Positions 10,506 through 21,962 of a stretch of 64,000 bases of DNA are shown in pieces; position 1 is the first letter of the stretch; each line of letters starts with the position of its first letter. The notes beneath the pieces were generated by a model that was not told the DNA's origin, made no database searches, and saw nothing but the letters and a program-made list of their open reading frames with translations. Position numbers and translations under genes: made by a program. The DNA is from Fistulifera solaris. Lineage: Eukaryota > Bacillariophyta > Bacillariophyceae > Naviculales > Stauroneidaceae. The stretch is from positions 2,501-66,500 of the forward strand of contig AP026145.1 in NCBI GenBank assembly GCA_030295235.1. The letters are read 5' to 3'.

Positions 10506-11303
10506 ACTTCGCTCCCGTGTCGTAGATATAATCGATATAGCATAAATTAGAGAATTAAATATAATAGTGCGATTGATCATTACTCCGCGTTGTTATTACT
10601 GCTGCACGAAGGGATTATGCGTCTCGTTACCAGGTATGGCGTTGGGGTGTGGTTGTCAAGTGCGAGAGGCAAGCCTTGATCTGTGCTTGATCTGTGCATG
10701 TGCAGTGTCTTAGATCTCACAGAAATTCTGTGTGATGTGGTTACTTCACGTCCACAGAAAATCTGGGAAAGCGATGCCTTCACGTCCACAGAAAATCTGG
10801 GAGTATCAGTGCAACTGGTACAGTAACATCACAGCAATCTATGTACGTGGCATCGTCACGCCCACAGAAAATCTGGCTATTTGTGTCTTCTAACCCAGAA
10901 ATTCTGTGTATGCGTCCACATCGCGTAAAATCTTCCCTCATCACGAAGTGCACGTGTCGGTCGATGGATAAAGCAAAGAAGGTTCAGAACAGTTGTCGAG
11001 TTTGTGCATATAGCAAGGTTCACGCAGCAAATGAGACACGTTTCCTCTGTCTTTTCGGAGCAAAAAAGATTTATTTTATAACTCTCTTACGGAGTGGGAA
11101 GGTCAGCCGAGCAGGACTGCATTTGAATCGAGGAGTCGTCCTCACTCCTCACATCACGTGAAAGTCATTGTGGTCTGTCCGCTGGTCGATAGCGCTTGCG
11201 CATCGATTGCAAAACAATAAAAACAAACATTGCGTTTCATTTTAGTTCTTGTAGTCTATCCTTACATTCTTCGAGCGTTTCAGCAAGCAACGAATGATAA
11301 AAC
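10506..11303. other. intergenic region upstream of NAD kinase, carrying short palindromic repeats
   Basis: No gene is seen. A cluster of CACAGAAA(A/T)TCTG-type elements occupies 10718-10908. The rest shows no clear structure. Confidence 0.6.
10718..10908. repeat. cluster of five short CAGAAAWTCTG elements
   Basis: A perfect 15-nt palindrome CACAGAAATTCTGTG lies at 10718-10732. Two copies of CACGTCCACAGAAAATCTGG follow (10747 and 10781), then a variant with CACGCCC (10857) and CCCAGAAATTCTGTG (10894-10908). The cluster lies about 400-590 bp upstream of the NAD kinase ATG. The core resembles clusters at 34.5 kb and 49.4 kb. Confidence 0.8.
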
Positions 11304-12983
11304 ATGCATTCCATACGAGCTTTCAGTCATTTGTTCGCCTTTTTACTTGTTGCTTATGGCTGGAAAGAAAGCTGGAGTTTTGCGCTATTACCTTTTTCAG
11401 TCACGTCTAGTGCCCTCAACGGACGTCAATTTAAGTCTTTAGCACGCAGCAACACTGTTTGTTGGGCAACGCCCAAGAATGTTTCTTCCTCATCTTCGTC
11501 GTCATCTTCCTTGCCGGAAACTCCCCTGGCTCAGCCGCAGCAATCGCTAAAAGATGAAGTAGAAGCATCAACTGTATCACAGCAAAGAAACTCACGAGTT
11601 GCTAAACGAATGAAATTGCAATGGTGCAATAATGGCTTTTGTCAAGATGTTCTTCGAGAAAAAGTTGTAGGAACGAGAAATCAAATTGTTCTTCGAGGTC
11701 CAGCGACAGGTCAGGTTGTTTATCACTGGCAATCGGTGACACAGGAGACTCGAAACAATAATAAGAAAAGCGATTTGTATCAAGAGCAGACAGATACGGC
11801 CACTGTGATAAAAGACCCTTTTGTTTTAATACTCATTCGACCAGGAGATGATACTCTTATTCAAGCAGCTGCCAAGGCGATTCAAGAACTGAGCGAGTTT
11901 GGTGTGCAAGTCTTACTAGACCCGAGTACGGCCGCTCGTGTGAAATATTACTTTGGTGTCGATAGTGACAATGTTCATCTCTTTGAAGCAATGCCAACAC
12001 CCGGGTTCGGTGATGATATTCGGGACGAGTCAGATACGGACACCCTTCGTGATCACGATTCATACTTGTACGGTCAGTCACATCCTACTGGAAACCCTGT
12101 GGCTGCTCACGCGCCGGATCTTATCTGCACTCTCGGTGGCGATGGCTTGTTGATGCATGCTGGGATGATGTTTCAAGGGGCGGTACCGCCCATTTTGTGT
12201 GTTGCGGGTGGTAGTTTGGGATTCTTGACGCCGTTCCGACAAGATGAAATGGTGGAGGCTCTTTTGATTGCACTGGGACTGCAAACAAGTAGCAGTATTG
12301 CCGATCAAGACAGTACCCCACTCATACTGCCCGATATCGATGTATTTCCGCCGAATATGCCCACATATGCATATACTCCGAAAGAAGTCAACGGTGATCG
12401 CACTCGACCCAAGTTAAAGTTTGGACTCGGTAATCGCATCTACCTTTCGATTCGAATGCGATTGGAATGTGCGGTAGTGAGCAAGGATGGGTCCATCCGG
12501 TCGCGGTACAACGTCCTTAATGAGGTGGTTGTAGATAGGGGAAGTAGTCCTTACCTTGCGGCGTTGGAGTGTTTTTGCGACGACTCTCATTTGACAACAG
12601 TCCAAGCCGATGGAGTAATTTTCGCGACACCGACGGGCAGTACGGCGTATTCGCTCGCAGCCGGATCATCTGTGGTTCATCCGGCCGTGCCATGTATTCT
12701 ACTAACTCCAATATGCCCCCATGTATTGTCGTTTCGCTCTATGATATTTCCAGATCATGTGCTCCTGAGATGCTACGTACCGGAAGACGCGCGCGCTGGT
12801 GCGTCCGTCGCCTTTGACGGGAAACATCGACAAGAATTGCGCCGAGGCGAATCGCTCGAAGTCAAAATGAGCCCTTACCCCGTCCCTACGATAAACAGGG
12901 TTGATCAAACCGCTGACTGGCTGGGTAACTTGAAAAGTAATTTCAATTTTAACGCCCGTCCACGTCAACGTCCTCTCAGTTGA
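11304..12983 (+). CDS. NAD kinase with N-terminal presequence (probably plastid)
   Basis: Phosphorylates NAD to NADP using ATP. The 559-residue protein starts with a hydrophobic signal (AFSHLFAFLLVAYGW) followed by SFALLPFSV, a plausible diatom plastid-type presequence; that location is inferred. The kinase core has the nucleotide-binding motif TLGGDGLLMHAG (about residue 277), GGSLGFLTPF, NEVVVDRG and the conserved TPTGSTAYSLAAGSSVVHP (about residue 443). It resembles the plant chloroplast NADK2 type more than cytosolic forms. A serine run and a variable region precede the core. The frame is intact from ATG to stop with no intron. NADP supply for photosynthesis and fatty-acid synthesis is the expected role. 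Confidence 0.92.
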   Translation: MHSIRAFSHLFAFLLVAYGWKESWSFALLPFSVTSSALNGRQFKSLARSNTVCWATPKNVSSSSSSSSSLPETPLAQPQQSLKDEVEASTVSQQRNSRVAKRMKLQWCNNGFCQDVLREKVVGTRNQIVLRGPATGQVVYHWQSVTQETRNNNKKSDLYQEQTDTATVIKDPFVLILIRPGDDTLIQAAAKAIQELSEFGVQVLLDPSTAARVKYYFGVDSDNVHLFEAMPTPGFGDDIRDESDTDTLRDHDSYLYGQSHPTGNPVAAHAPDLICTLGGDGLLMHAGMMFQGAVPPILCVAGGSLGFLTPFRQDEMVEALLIALGLQTSSSIADQDSTPLILPDIDVFPPNMPTYAYTPKEVNGDRTRPKLKFGLGNRIYLSIRMRLECAVVSKDGSIRSRYNVLNEVVVDRGSSPYLAALECFCDDSHLTTVQADGVIFATPTGSTAYSLAAGSSVVHPAVPCILLTPICPHVLSFRSMIFPDHVLLRCYVPEDARAGASVAFDGKHRQELRRGESLEVKMSPYPVPTINRVDQTADWLGNLKSNFNFNARPRQRPLS

Positions 12984-13372
12984 TGAATTTGAATGAAAAA
13001 GGAACGAAATTACATAGAAGAAATGGTACGTGTCTCATAAGTGCGCTTTTATCGATCAGTTCCTATGATTCAAGTTTTTATCGAGAGACCCTTTGCCGCT
13101 GCAGTTTGTCTAGCATGTCTAGATGAACTGATAGTGTCGAGGAACCGGTCCAGAAACTGTTGCTTCGCTCTGTGGACAGAGCCTATTCTGTTGCACAACG
13201 GAAGGACTGGATCGACTTGTGATTACACGAGTCGGTTGATGTATCGTAATGGATTATGAGATATGAGGGATGCTTGTTACCTTTATGTTCGTCCATGTCT
13301 TTTTGAGGCACTTGATCTCACAATTTATAAGTGACTTGTCTCTTTGCAATCCACGCAAGTGCACTTGTGAGC
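12984..13372. other. 389-bp gap between convergent genes
   Basis: This is the shared 3' region of the NAD kinase and the F-box gene. I see no gene or repeat in it. Confidence 0.6.
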
Positions 13373-15575
13373 TCACAAGGAGTTATCGCATGAAATGGAG
13401 CGCTTATGATAATCATCCAAATCGATTACTAGTAGGCCTTCATGGAACGGAATGGCGCCTTCCGACAACAGATTTCCCGTTTTTGTGTTGACTACAATAT
13501 GTCGTTCATTACACGTCATTTTCAAGCTTTCATAGTCTTCAATACCTCCCAAAGCGGCATGTCGAATGCGATTGACAAACCGGACACGGGGACTTGTCCC
13601 TGGTGCACGTATATCAAATACACCCCCATCGACCTGTTTTCCTGTGAAGCATTCCTGATGAACCGGATGATCGATTAACGTAATGATTTCATACACGAGT
13701 ATAATCAGTGAAATATGATCCTGACCAAACACAATCAAACGTTTTCCATCGTAGTGAATTTGGGGAGTGCGTTGCGTGGAGAGGGGAAGGTGAATCATGG
13801 TGTGAATTTGGAATTGCCGATTTTGCGTCTCAGTTTGCATCCCATAATGCCACACGAGAAGCGTACTACCGTGAATTTGGCTTTTATGGACCGTGCAAAA
13901 ACCGCGTTCTTCGATAGATACACTCTTGGGTGGATGAATCGACTGAATCGGTGATTCGGTAGCAAACGGCACGACGTCATTGAGCCCTATTTCTTGGACG
14001 AGGACAGGAGTTGCTGGCGTTGTGCACATACTCCACAGCATGAGTCGAGCTGGAAGAGTTGCTACAATCAGGTAATTCCCCGTGGCACAGATGCCCAGTG
14101 CCGAAACCCGACGTTGACATTCGATGATAAGCTTGGCAGCTGGAAAATACCGACTGGGATCGACAATGCCATCAGAGTCACTCTGGGACGAGGCAGAATA
14201 TTCCACCATAGGATATACCAGCACCTGCGAATTTCCCAGAGGTTGATTCCAGTGTCGAATGAGGTGATCGCCATTCGGCATGGACGGATTGAGATACACC
14301 AGCTTATTAATGGCGCACAATTCGACCCACTGAAAATCTCCTCGCACACGACAAATCCATTGCGAGAGCGTCTGATTTCCTTTCCGGAACCATGACATGA
14401 TTTCAAAACATTCTAAAATCGATTCATCATGATTAAAACGCTCAGTATAAAGAGCCCGTCCAACCGACAGCATAATAGTACTACCCGTCGCTTCATTCTT
14501 GTCGTCTACATTCAGCATGACGGGTTTCGCATCTAAACCAATGTGTGCGATTTCGACCTGTACTTCACCGGACTCGTCTTGCTCATCCATGGGAAAGAAA
14601 CTTCGATGTGTACTTTGCTGGAGTCGCGAAGCATGTTTCCAAAAGTAATGCACCCAATCCACGTCCAACATAGGATCGTCGTGAGAGATGAGGACATGAT
14701 GCGGATCTTTGTGATACTTGCTGTTGTAAAGGGAATGATTGCGTCGTACTCGATCTTCAAAGGCGACTGCTGCCAATTCGATGCGTTCATCTTCTTCTTG
14801 CTCTGGTGTCCATATGTTACGGCTGGTCGTCGCAGTGAAAGAATGAAACAAAGTCGAAAATGGAGGCGAATGCAGAGGCGTTGAGTGCGTGCTCGTCATC
14901 GATGATGACAACGATGACGACAAGAAAGAAGGCTGGTCGCTGCTATACGGTAAGCAATCACTTGGTGAGGTGATGCAAGCGGCTGCTTGTTGCATAGCTT
15001 GTTCCATCATTCCTTCGTCGGAATGAACGGCATTGTCGAGTACCGATGCATAGAGGGAAAGACTGTGCGTGAAGGGATTGAGTAATAAAAATTCACTCCC
15101 CTGCCGCCGTAGAAGTAAGTACAAATGAATCACAAGCAAAATTGACCGGCGGGGGATCGTTCCACCAGATAGTTTCAGGCTCGCCGGCAGTATCATCGGG
15201 TAAAATAGGAAGAAAACTAAAGAGGCGATTGGGTAGCGACAAACTGCTGCTACTGTTACGAAGACGACGATGACGACCCCACAGTGTCTTTTGTAGCATA
15301 ATACGATATTGTAACTCCTGCAAAATCGTCTCAACGGAACCGTCGTGAGGAAAGTCTTGACGAGAGAAACCTTGTTGACAAAAGAAATTTTTCCAGACGT
15401 GTTTGAGGGACGGCAATGTCAATCGCGATTTCCAAGATGAATTAATCAGATTTTTCCATCGCATTGCAGAAGAGAGATCCAAGTAGGAAAGAACAATGGC
15501 TAACAAGTCTTCTCCCAAGTCTTGGAGAGAGCAAAGAGTCATTGCCGCTGCTAATGCAGGGAGAAGAAGAATCAT
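13373..15575 (-). CDS. F-box protein with long C-terminal region
   Basis: Likely a substrate-receptor type F-box protein of an SCF ubiquitin ligase. The start at 15575 gives an F-box-like N-terminus: LQDLGEDLLAIVLSYLDLSS, then MRWKNLINSSWKSRL and LKHVWKNFF. The frame breaks at CCCC 15098-15101; removing one base joins LTSTAAG to SEFLLLNPFTHSLSL. The following roughly 550 residues contain beta-rich segments (SALGICATGNYLIVATLPAR, LVWHYGM, KRLIVFGQDH) that could form a WD40-like propeller, but no clear WD repeat consensus is visible. I do not recognise an orthologue. The small frame at 15572-15886 overlapping its 5' end is not supported. Confidence 0.68.
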
Positions 15576-16179
15576 CTTCTGTCATTCTCTATTATCGTAA
15601 TAATCTTTGCAGTGGCCCCAGTATAATATAAAGTCGGTCTGCTTTGCGAAGAGGATTTCAATAAGGTTACAGTGAAAGCGAAAAGCAACAATACTTGAAG
15701 AGGAAACAGTTCAGCTTTTCGAATGAATAAGAATGATTTTGACGTTGGCGAATTTTTTGTGTGTTCTTTTGTTCTTTTCTCGAACGAGACATCGCCCTCA
15801 AGAATCTTCAATGTCGCTGCGGCAACCAGCGACCATAGTATTTCAATATCAGCATAGCCGAAAGTGAAGACTACTTTTTTCACCACGACTGCATTTCAGT
15901 CATGAATGGACTTCGTTTTCGTCGCGCCTCTCTTCGCAAAGGATACAAGTAGAAACCGCATCATCGCATCGTCCCATCATGCATTCTGTTGTATCTATTC
16001 TATTGCCTAGTCTAGTGCGCTTTACAATGCTCTTTTTCTTGTAGTCTAAATGGGACACAAAGTCGAAATCCGATCTCTTATTTGCGGTTTTAATAATTGT
16101 ATTTGTTAGCGCGAAACTGACAACAACGCTCGAACCGCTCTCATCTTACGTACGATACTCGCAATCTGCTAACAATAAC
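15576..16179. other. divergent promoter region
   Basis: About 600 bp between the F-box gene (minus) and the GUCD1-like gene (plus). I see no repeat or RNA gene. Confidence 0.5.
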
Positions 16180-16947
16180 ATGCTAGAAGGAGAGGAAGGT
16201 AGCGACCTCATACCAGTACAATCATTTTTGCAAGATCAGGCTGTTTCATTCGATTCACCAGACGGCATCACGGTCCTTCGAACGCACGTGAAACAAAGAG
16301 AAACATGGGATTGCGGTATTGCTTGTCTGGTAATGATTCTTTCGCATGATGGCGGCGGCAATCAAGAGCTTTATAGTATTTTACTTAATCGAATAGGAAA
16401 GAGCACACAATCAATATGGACGGCAGATCTGGTTTGGTGTTTCTATCATCATTACAGCGAAACTGATGAAGAACGACATTGCTGCTGTTTGTTTGTGACA
16501 AAATCATTGTGGCCGAATCAGGAATGGGAACAATTAGAATACTATCAACAAGGCTATGCGAGCGATTCACAGCGTGTGACATATCGGGTTCACGAAATAA
16601 TGCAGCAGCAACATTCACAAAGTCATGTGCTATTGTGTCCTCGGACGGAGTCCCTTTCTATTCGAGCTGTCAAAGACTTGGTGAAACGAGAAGATTGTGT
16701 CGCCATGGCGTTGGTAGATCATAGTTTGTTGTTAAACCAACCACCGCTCGCCCCCACGGGACACTACGTTGGTCATTACATTGTGCTGACAGGAGTGCTA
16801 CCTAACAATATGCTGGTAGTCCACAATCCAGCCTTGGATGAGGGACCGACTTACGTTTCGCTTGAGATCTTTGAACAAGCTTGGAGAGCACAAGGGACAG
16901 ACGAAGATATTGCCTTTTTCTTCACTCAACAACAGCGTGCACATTGA
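16180..16947 (+). CDS. GUCD1-like protein (guanylyl cyclase domain-containing 1 family)
   Basis: A 255-residue protein matching the GUCD1 family, which despite its name has a cysteine-protease-like (C39/papain-like) fold and no nucleotidyl-cyclase catalytic domain. Visible marks are the QRETWDCGIACLVMILSH box with the candidate catalytic Cys, the GHYVGHYIVLTGVLP box with candidate His, VVHNPALDEGPTYVSL supplying a candidate third residue, and the C-terminal FEQAWRAQGTDEDIAFF. The order and spacing fit the family. The frame is intact and intronless. It ends 9 bp before the stop of the convergent glycosyltransferase-like gene. The catalytic role is inference. Confidence 0.85.
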   Translation: MLEGEEGSDLIPVQSFLQDQAVSFDSPDGITVLRTHVKQRETWDCGIACLVMILSHDGGGNQELYSILLNRIGKSTQSIWTADLVWCFYHHYSETDEERHCCCLFVTKSLWPNQEWEQLEYYQQGYASDSQRVTYRVHEIMQQQHSQSHVLLCPRTESLSIRAVKDLVKREDCVAMALVDHSLLLNQPPLAPTGHYVGHYIVLTGVLPNNMLVVHNPALDEGPTYVSLEIFEQAWRAQGTDEDIAFFFTQQQRAH

Positions 16948-16956
16948 GCACGCTTT

Positions 16957-19374
16957 TTAATATTCACAAAGGAGCACGTCGGGTACTGACGGTGGAATTC
17001 GTCCTAGCTTCCAAAGTACTTCGCGGCGTTGATACACGAGACTTTGTCGCATTAAGGAGCTCACCGACGTCTTTAAATCCTCGCGGGGTCCGACAAAGGC
17101 TGCCCATGTAGGATCGCGTGACAATTGCAACAGATTGGGTAACGTTATTGTTTGAACTTGAATGATCGTGCAAGTCGGAAAATAATTCAAAATAGCGTTC
17201 ACCTGATCCGAGTCGCCTTGTGCTTGTACGAAAGTTATTTGACACGCGTCAGTTGAATTCGACAGGACCGGCTCCAAACATCGTCTAGTCTCCTGCAAAA
17301 TGAACGTCATTTGTCCATTCAAGTCCCCAGCGTCGTACCACAACACTCTCATCGCTTGCGGATCCGCAGGTACGCTGGACTCAAAAGCGTCTGTTGATGA
17401 TTGCAAGTGAATACTTTCATGCAACAATGCACCGTACAAGTAGTCTGCTCCTTGTGCGAATAGCATGTCGAGAACGTTGGTAGGGGCTTTTGTGACCGAA
17501 AAATTCCCGTTTGCGATGAATGAATTTAGTTCATGTTTAGCAAGAGAAGTAAGTAGCGTTCGGTTGGAGCTGAAAGGATTGTTATTCAGCCCACCCACAG
17601 GCAAAATTTCCCTCCATGCTTCGTAGGATGGAAGCCACTCTTTACAGCAATTGCAGGCCGAGTGCAAATTGTCGTTTCGTTGGTGTACTTCACTAATAAC
17701 GTTTGGTTTGTTGCGATGGCAAGAAGAAATTCTGAAAGTTTAAACAGAGCGCAAATTAGCACGCAATCTTTTTCAAAAAGAAGGATAATAGGATCGAGCG
17801 AGCATCGATTACGCACCGTGAAGGAATGACCGCAATTTCTTTTCAATTGTGTCGTCCGCGGAATCACAGGGCAAATACCCTATAAGATAGGACCGATTCA
17901 AAGGATATTCCAATTTTCGCAAAGCGTCGACGGAATGTTCCGACTTGTATTGTTGTAAAACTTGTGCTGGTTCCAGCGGCTGATTGTGCCAATGGGCAAT
18001 GAAATGGGGTGTCCCAGGACCATAATTGTAGCCTTTGCCGTAACGGCCCGGTAGTTGACAGAAGGGAATCCTTTCCGCACTATCCCGGCCCAATCTCCAG
18101 TCATCAATCCTACGTTCGTATTCCACAATTTCTTGAAGCAGCATATACGAACTTCTACCAGGATCGCCAACGAGTGCCGACCTCGCCTGACTGACCATAG
18201 CCAAATCTCGAATGAAGCCAACTCCTGGATTGGGCCCGTGTTCATCGCGAAACAGCAAGGGCGAAGACGCCATAGACGCATAATCTTCGTTACTGACGCC
18301 GGTGCAGTTGCGGTCCGCCAACCACTCTTTTAGTAAATGCACAGTCGACGGTCTGTCAGACATGAGATAAACGACACACTTCGCCGACTGCGTCCGATTA
18401 AGAAGCAAAGTCTCAAGACACCTGGTTTCATCGGTGATAAACGACCCATCATCTCCGACCACAGTATGACGGCTATGCAAGGCCACCGTGAAATCATCTG
18501 CTTTCGTCTGAAATGAAACTGAGGTTTGTATTGTAAAGAACTCATGAAACAGCATACCTTGATTACACGCGCAAGGAGACATCATTATGAGAGAAAGAGA
18601 CTATTGTCTCGAGCGCCTAACTGACACATTCCTATCCAACACCTTACCTAGCAAGTAATCAATTCCGTAGCGATAAAGCCTACCCGTCCTTCGAATCGCT
18701 GCATCATCCATAGCCATAATGTATTGTCGATGGTTTCGTTTGTGCATAGGATCATCTCGCCAATCGACTCGAAAGAATTGCTTGTGTCGTGACATTTGAT
18801 CGGGAATCATGGGAAACACCACGGTTTGATATTGCTGATATTCGTGTATTCGCAATGGATCCATTTCAATCGGAACTGGTTCGGTCAAATTCAATCGCGG
18901 CGCCCATCCGTCCCAACTTGGTAACCAGCTAGCTCGTTGTAGAATCTTCTGACATTCATGTACAGAATTGGGGTCCGAAAAATCCGTATCGTACTTCCAT
19001 AACATGGTACGATTGTGTATTATGGCCCAGATAGCCGTATTGAACATGCTGTGTAATATATTTCCAGCTCGATTGGGGCAGTAATAATAAATGAGAGCGT
19101 ATTGTCGATGATTGTTGTTGCTGTTGGTTAGTGTCGTCTCAGAATGCCATTGAATGTATTGCTCGAGTACTTGATCGGGTAAGAAGGGCGGTCTGGTTCT
19201 TTCTTGCGTAAGGACTGTTTCTGTTTCGTTGACAACTTTCGTGTCGCTCTTGATGCTTTTCTGAGTATTCGTATCGATCATGATTTGTTTCGTTAATTCC
19301 CGATGGTCTACCACAACAAGAAAAATAGTCAACGCAACGATACATTGTGAAAAGAGAAGACTCGCTCGTCCCAT
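16957..19374 (-). CDS. type II membrane protein with two tandem fucosyltransferase-like repeats
   Basis: Starts at 19374 with a signal anchor (LLFSQCIVALTIFLVVV), so a Golgi-lumen location is likely. Two homologous halves are seen. Half one has YALIYYYCPNRAGN, MFNTAIWAIIHNRTMLWKYD, ASWLPSWDGW and YGIDYLLG joined to MLFHEFF across a 90-nt intron (18558-18647). Half two has FLLAIATNQTLLVKYTNE, KEWLPSYEAWREILP and ADYLYGALLHESIH. They are joined by an 85-nt intron (17732-17816, GTGCGT to CAG), which puts both halves in one protein. A one-base loss at AAA 17666-17668 breaks half two. SYMLLQEIVEYERR near the end of half one recalls the sugar-nucleotide region of O-fucosyltransferase-like proteins, but no donor-site motif is certain. 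I call it glycosyltransferase-like only. Confidence 0.65.
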
Positions 19375-19910
19375 TGTGTCGCTTTTGTTTTCGGAAGTAA
19401 ATAGTCTAAGCGCTTTCGTTTCCCCTGCTACTTTTTCAGGCCGAAATAGTTGTGATCGGTGATCGGTGATCGAAACAAATGAATGGAGGAACAATCTCGT
19501 CGATGAATTGTAGTAAAAGGTTTTCGCTGTTGTAAACTTTCCTTTCAATTACCCGCTTTTTCGCAAATTGCTCTGTATTACTGCTGAAGAAAGAATCACG
19601 AGATTGTATTGATTTGAATGCAATCGATTGAAATAGACTATGATGATGATGAGCATCAAGCATGCGGTCCTTGTCATGAACATGAACCGGTCGCATCAAT
19701 ATTTTCAAACTGAGCCGTTGACGGCCGGCTGGCGATTGTTGTCCGAGTCAAACTCTCAACGGAAAAATTTATTTTTGGTACCGCTAAGATTACTTTGACG
19801 ATTTACAAGTAACGTCTTTTCAGTTCATCGTTCGCTCCTCTTTTCATCGCAACATCTTAACACGGAACATTATTCGAAGAACTGGCTCATAAATAATACT
19901 ATTGCTGCGA
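19375..19910. other. divergent promoter region
   Basis: About 535 bp between two genes for type II membrane proteins. No repeats or RNA genes are seen. Confidence 0.5.
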
Positions 19911-20700
19911 ATGAGCGTTCCGCAAACACAACGAAAACAGAGAAAAGGATTCCCAGCTTACTATTATTACATTGCTTTCGCTTTTGTTGGGTGTTGTGTG
20001 TTGCTGCGGACGGTCCAGAGAGGCAACCGTATGAATGCAAACAATCAAACGAGTGGCTTCCGTGATTTTAATGATGGTTCATTATCAATAAACGCAATGA
20101 AATACGCACAAATAGAACAGGGACAGCTTGATGGGAGAAACGAATCGTTTCTCAAATATAAAGTGATTCAATCGTCGACAGGAAATGATTTGTCGATGAA
20201 AGAATGGGCTGAAGCACTTCACAACGACTACGAATCCTTCAATACACTTCTGTCTTCCTGTCCCTTTGATGCTTTTTTTCTGGGAATGTGCTCCCACAAC
20301 CGATGGCTCGAATCGAATGGAATTTGTACTCGTCGATGCTCCATCACTAGCACAATTTGCACGGACTGCGCCCGATCGACACGCTTTTCGAGCACATTTT
20401 CCTTCCGAACATATCGAGGTTGCTATGTTTCCCAGTTTGGGGCAAGATGCTCACTTGTTGGCTCCAAATACACAATCAGCGCAACCTTTTACGGACCTTG
20501 CCTATTTTACTCGACATGCGAGTAATTTACAACAAAAGGCATTGTATCAGCGTCTCTCGCAATTGTTGCAAGAACAAATTTCCAAACCGGGGAGAAAGCC
20601 TCTCTGGTTGTCGACCTCCGGAATGGGAATTGCGTGGTTACATATTCGGATGGATTCCCGACCGAAGTACTACACTTACAAGCCCTATAAAGTATTGTAA
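19911..20700 (+). CDS. type II membrane protein, unrecognised conserved-looking family
   Basis: ATG at 19911 gives a basic N-terminus (TQRKQRKGF) and one membrane segment (YYYYIAFAFVGCCVLLRTV). The lumenal part reads MKEWAEALHNDYESFNTLLS, then CPFDAFFWECAPTT, EFVLVDAPSLAQFA and VAMFPSLGQDAHLLAP. The FWECxP, VLVDAPSL and FPxLGxDA motifs suggest a conserved uncharacterised family (possibly DUF6940; I am not sure). One extra T in the run 20273-20279 shifts the frame exactly at DAFFW; the second half continues to the stop at 20700 with no other break. No catalytic motif is recognised. Confidence 0.68.
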
Positions 20701-20770
20701 TATGTATTATACAAGAATTTAAAAATCGTTGTAATTCATACGTGTAATTAACAGCACACCAGATTATGCT

Positions 20771-21847
20771 TCAGTAACTCCGAGCGAGTTGCATGGAGCA
20801 AAAACGACACTGCCCTCTTCCCCCGCAGACTCGGAGTTTCTCAGCATCATCTCCACTGGTACATAGCGCTAAGCGATTGTTGTGTTCCATTCGGGCCCAC
20901 AGTTCGACTTCTTCGGGTGATTGGCCCAAAGGCATCGACGTTCCTCCGTATTCAGGCGGCAAGTGCTCCAGAGCGATTCGTTGTTGCATCGTTTGTCGAA
21001 TCTCCTCGGCTCCCCGAAGAATGTGAATCTTCTCCAGGGTGACTGGGTCCACCCAGGGCTTGACAACACTCCAGATCATTTTAAACCAGCTTGGAACGTT
21101 GATAATGTACACCGTCCCCGCTCGTTCGGGATAATGTTGATTGCAAAAGGCACTCGCGCGTTTGACGAAATCCATAACATCGCCCATGAAATCACCAAAA
21201 CGAATCCCTTGCAGATCGATAATATACAACGACTTGGCAGAGTCACTTCGTTCAACAATCTGCCATTGATATTCAACAATCATGGCATAATGCTGCAACA
21301 AGTCTTCTACCGAAACGCCGCCTTCGCGCAAGGCTTTCAAGTTTGTCTTGGCCGGTATCTCGTAAAAACAGGGTTCGTTGTTTTTACCCCGCATGTGAAA
21401 GTAATGCAAGTAATGTTGCTTAATCAAAGCGAAACGAGGATTCGGTCGGCGTAAAATGGTATCGATTCCCATTTCTTTTCGCCATTGCAGAGTAGCGCGA
21501 TATCGGCGCCAACCTTCGTCGACATTGCCTTTGCCGGCTCGCAAAAAGCGTTCGGGTAATTCCGAAGGAGGAGTTGGCGGTGGTAAGGGTGCTTGCCAGA
21601 TGGCCTGACATGACATCGGACGTTGACGAGGTGATAACGACGCCGATGATGTTGATGCAGTAGGCGCAAGCGACACTGTTTCCGTATGACCCCCACGTGG
21701 AATCATTTCGGTCGATCCTTCTTCGGAGCACGAATCGAATTCATCCACTGTTTTACCATTGCCGTATTCGTGAGCATCGTAAAAGTGGTCTCTACGCCAT
21801 TTCCTTCCGGATCCAATGTTCCTAGTACAATTCTTCCCTGATAGCAA
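20771..21847 (-). CDS. Sec14-like CRAL-TRIO lipid-binding protein
   Basis: Predicted phospholipid-binding or transfer protein of the Sec14 class. It has a CRAL-TRIO N region (LPERFLRAGKGNVDEGWRRY, ATLQWRKEMGID) and the lipid-binding core: FHMRGKNNEPCFYEIP, VEYQWQIVERSD, LYIIDLQGIRFGDF, NQHYPERAGTVYIINVPSWF, MIWSVVKPWVDPVTLEKIHI and LPPEYGGTSMPLG. The 21847 boundary is not an ATG. An upstream ATG at 21962 would join this frame if one base in the A-run near 21932 were wrong, so the true start is probably 21962. A different frame at about 21730-21900 reads MVKQWMNSI, like the last helix of a PH domain; this is too short to call. Confidence 0.87.
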   Translation of the reverse strand: MLSGKNCTRNIGSGRKWRRDHFYDAHEYGNGKTVDEFDSCSEEGSTEMIPRGGHTETVSLAPTASTSSASLSPRQRPMSCQAIWQAPLPPPTPPSELPERFLRAGKGNVDEGWRRYRATLQWRKEMGIDTILRRPNPRFALIKQHYLHYFHMRGKNNEPCFYEIPAKTNLKALREGGVSVEDLLQHYAMIVEYQWQIVERSDSAKSLYIIDLQGIRFGDFMGDVMDFVKRASAFCNQHYPERAGTVYIINVPSWFKMIWSVVKPWVDPVTLEKIHILRGAEEIRQTMQQRIALEHLPPEYGGTSMPLGQSPEEVELWARMEHNNRLALCTSGDDAEKLRVCGGRGQCRFCSMQLARSY

Positions 21848-21962
21848 TGCCCCTTTTTCGGTTTTCGGAGAGCACGTGAGTTCTCGGACTGTAAAGATGA
21901 TGGGGGTACTAAAGGCTTGTTCTTGTTTGTCTTTTTGTTCTATCGTTGTTGTTTTGATTCAT

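Noticed and set aside
15572-15886. Small minus-strand frame with a hydrophobic middle, overlapping the F-box start
   Set aside because: No recognisable domain; it occupies the F-box gene's 5' region and looks like chance.
16180-16947. A second guanylate cyclase (because of the GUCD1 family name)
   Set aside because: The sequence has the C39/papain-like Cys and His boxes and none of the class III cyclase motifs, so it is not expected to make cGMP.
21730-21900. PH domain ahead of the Sec14-like domain
   Set aside because: Only a short stretch (MVKQWMNSI and nearby) in another frame looks like the end of a PH domain; too little to call.
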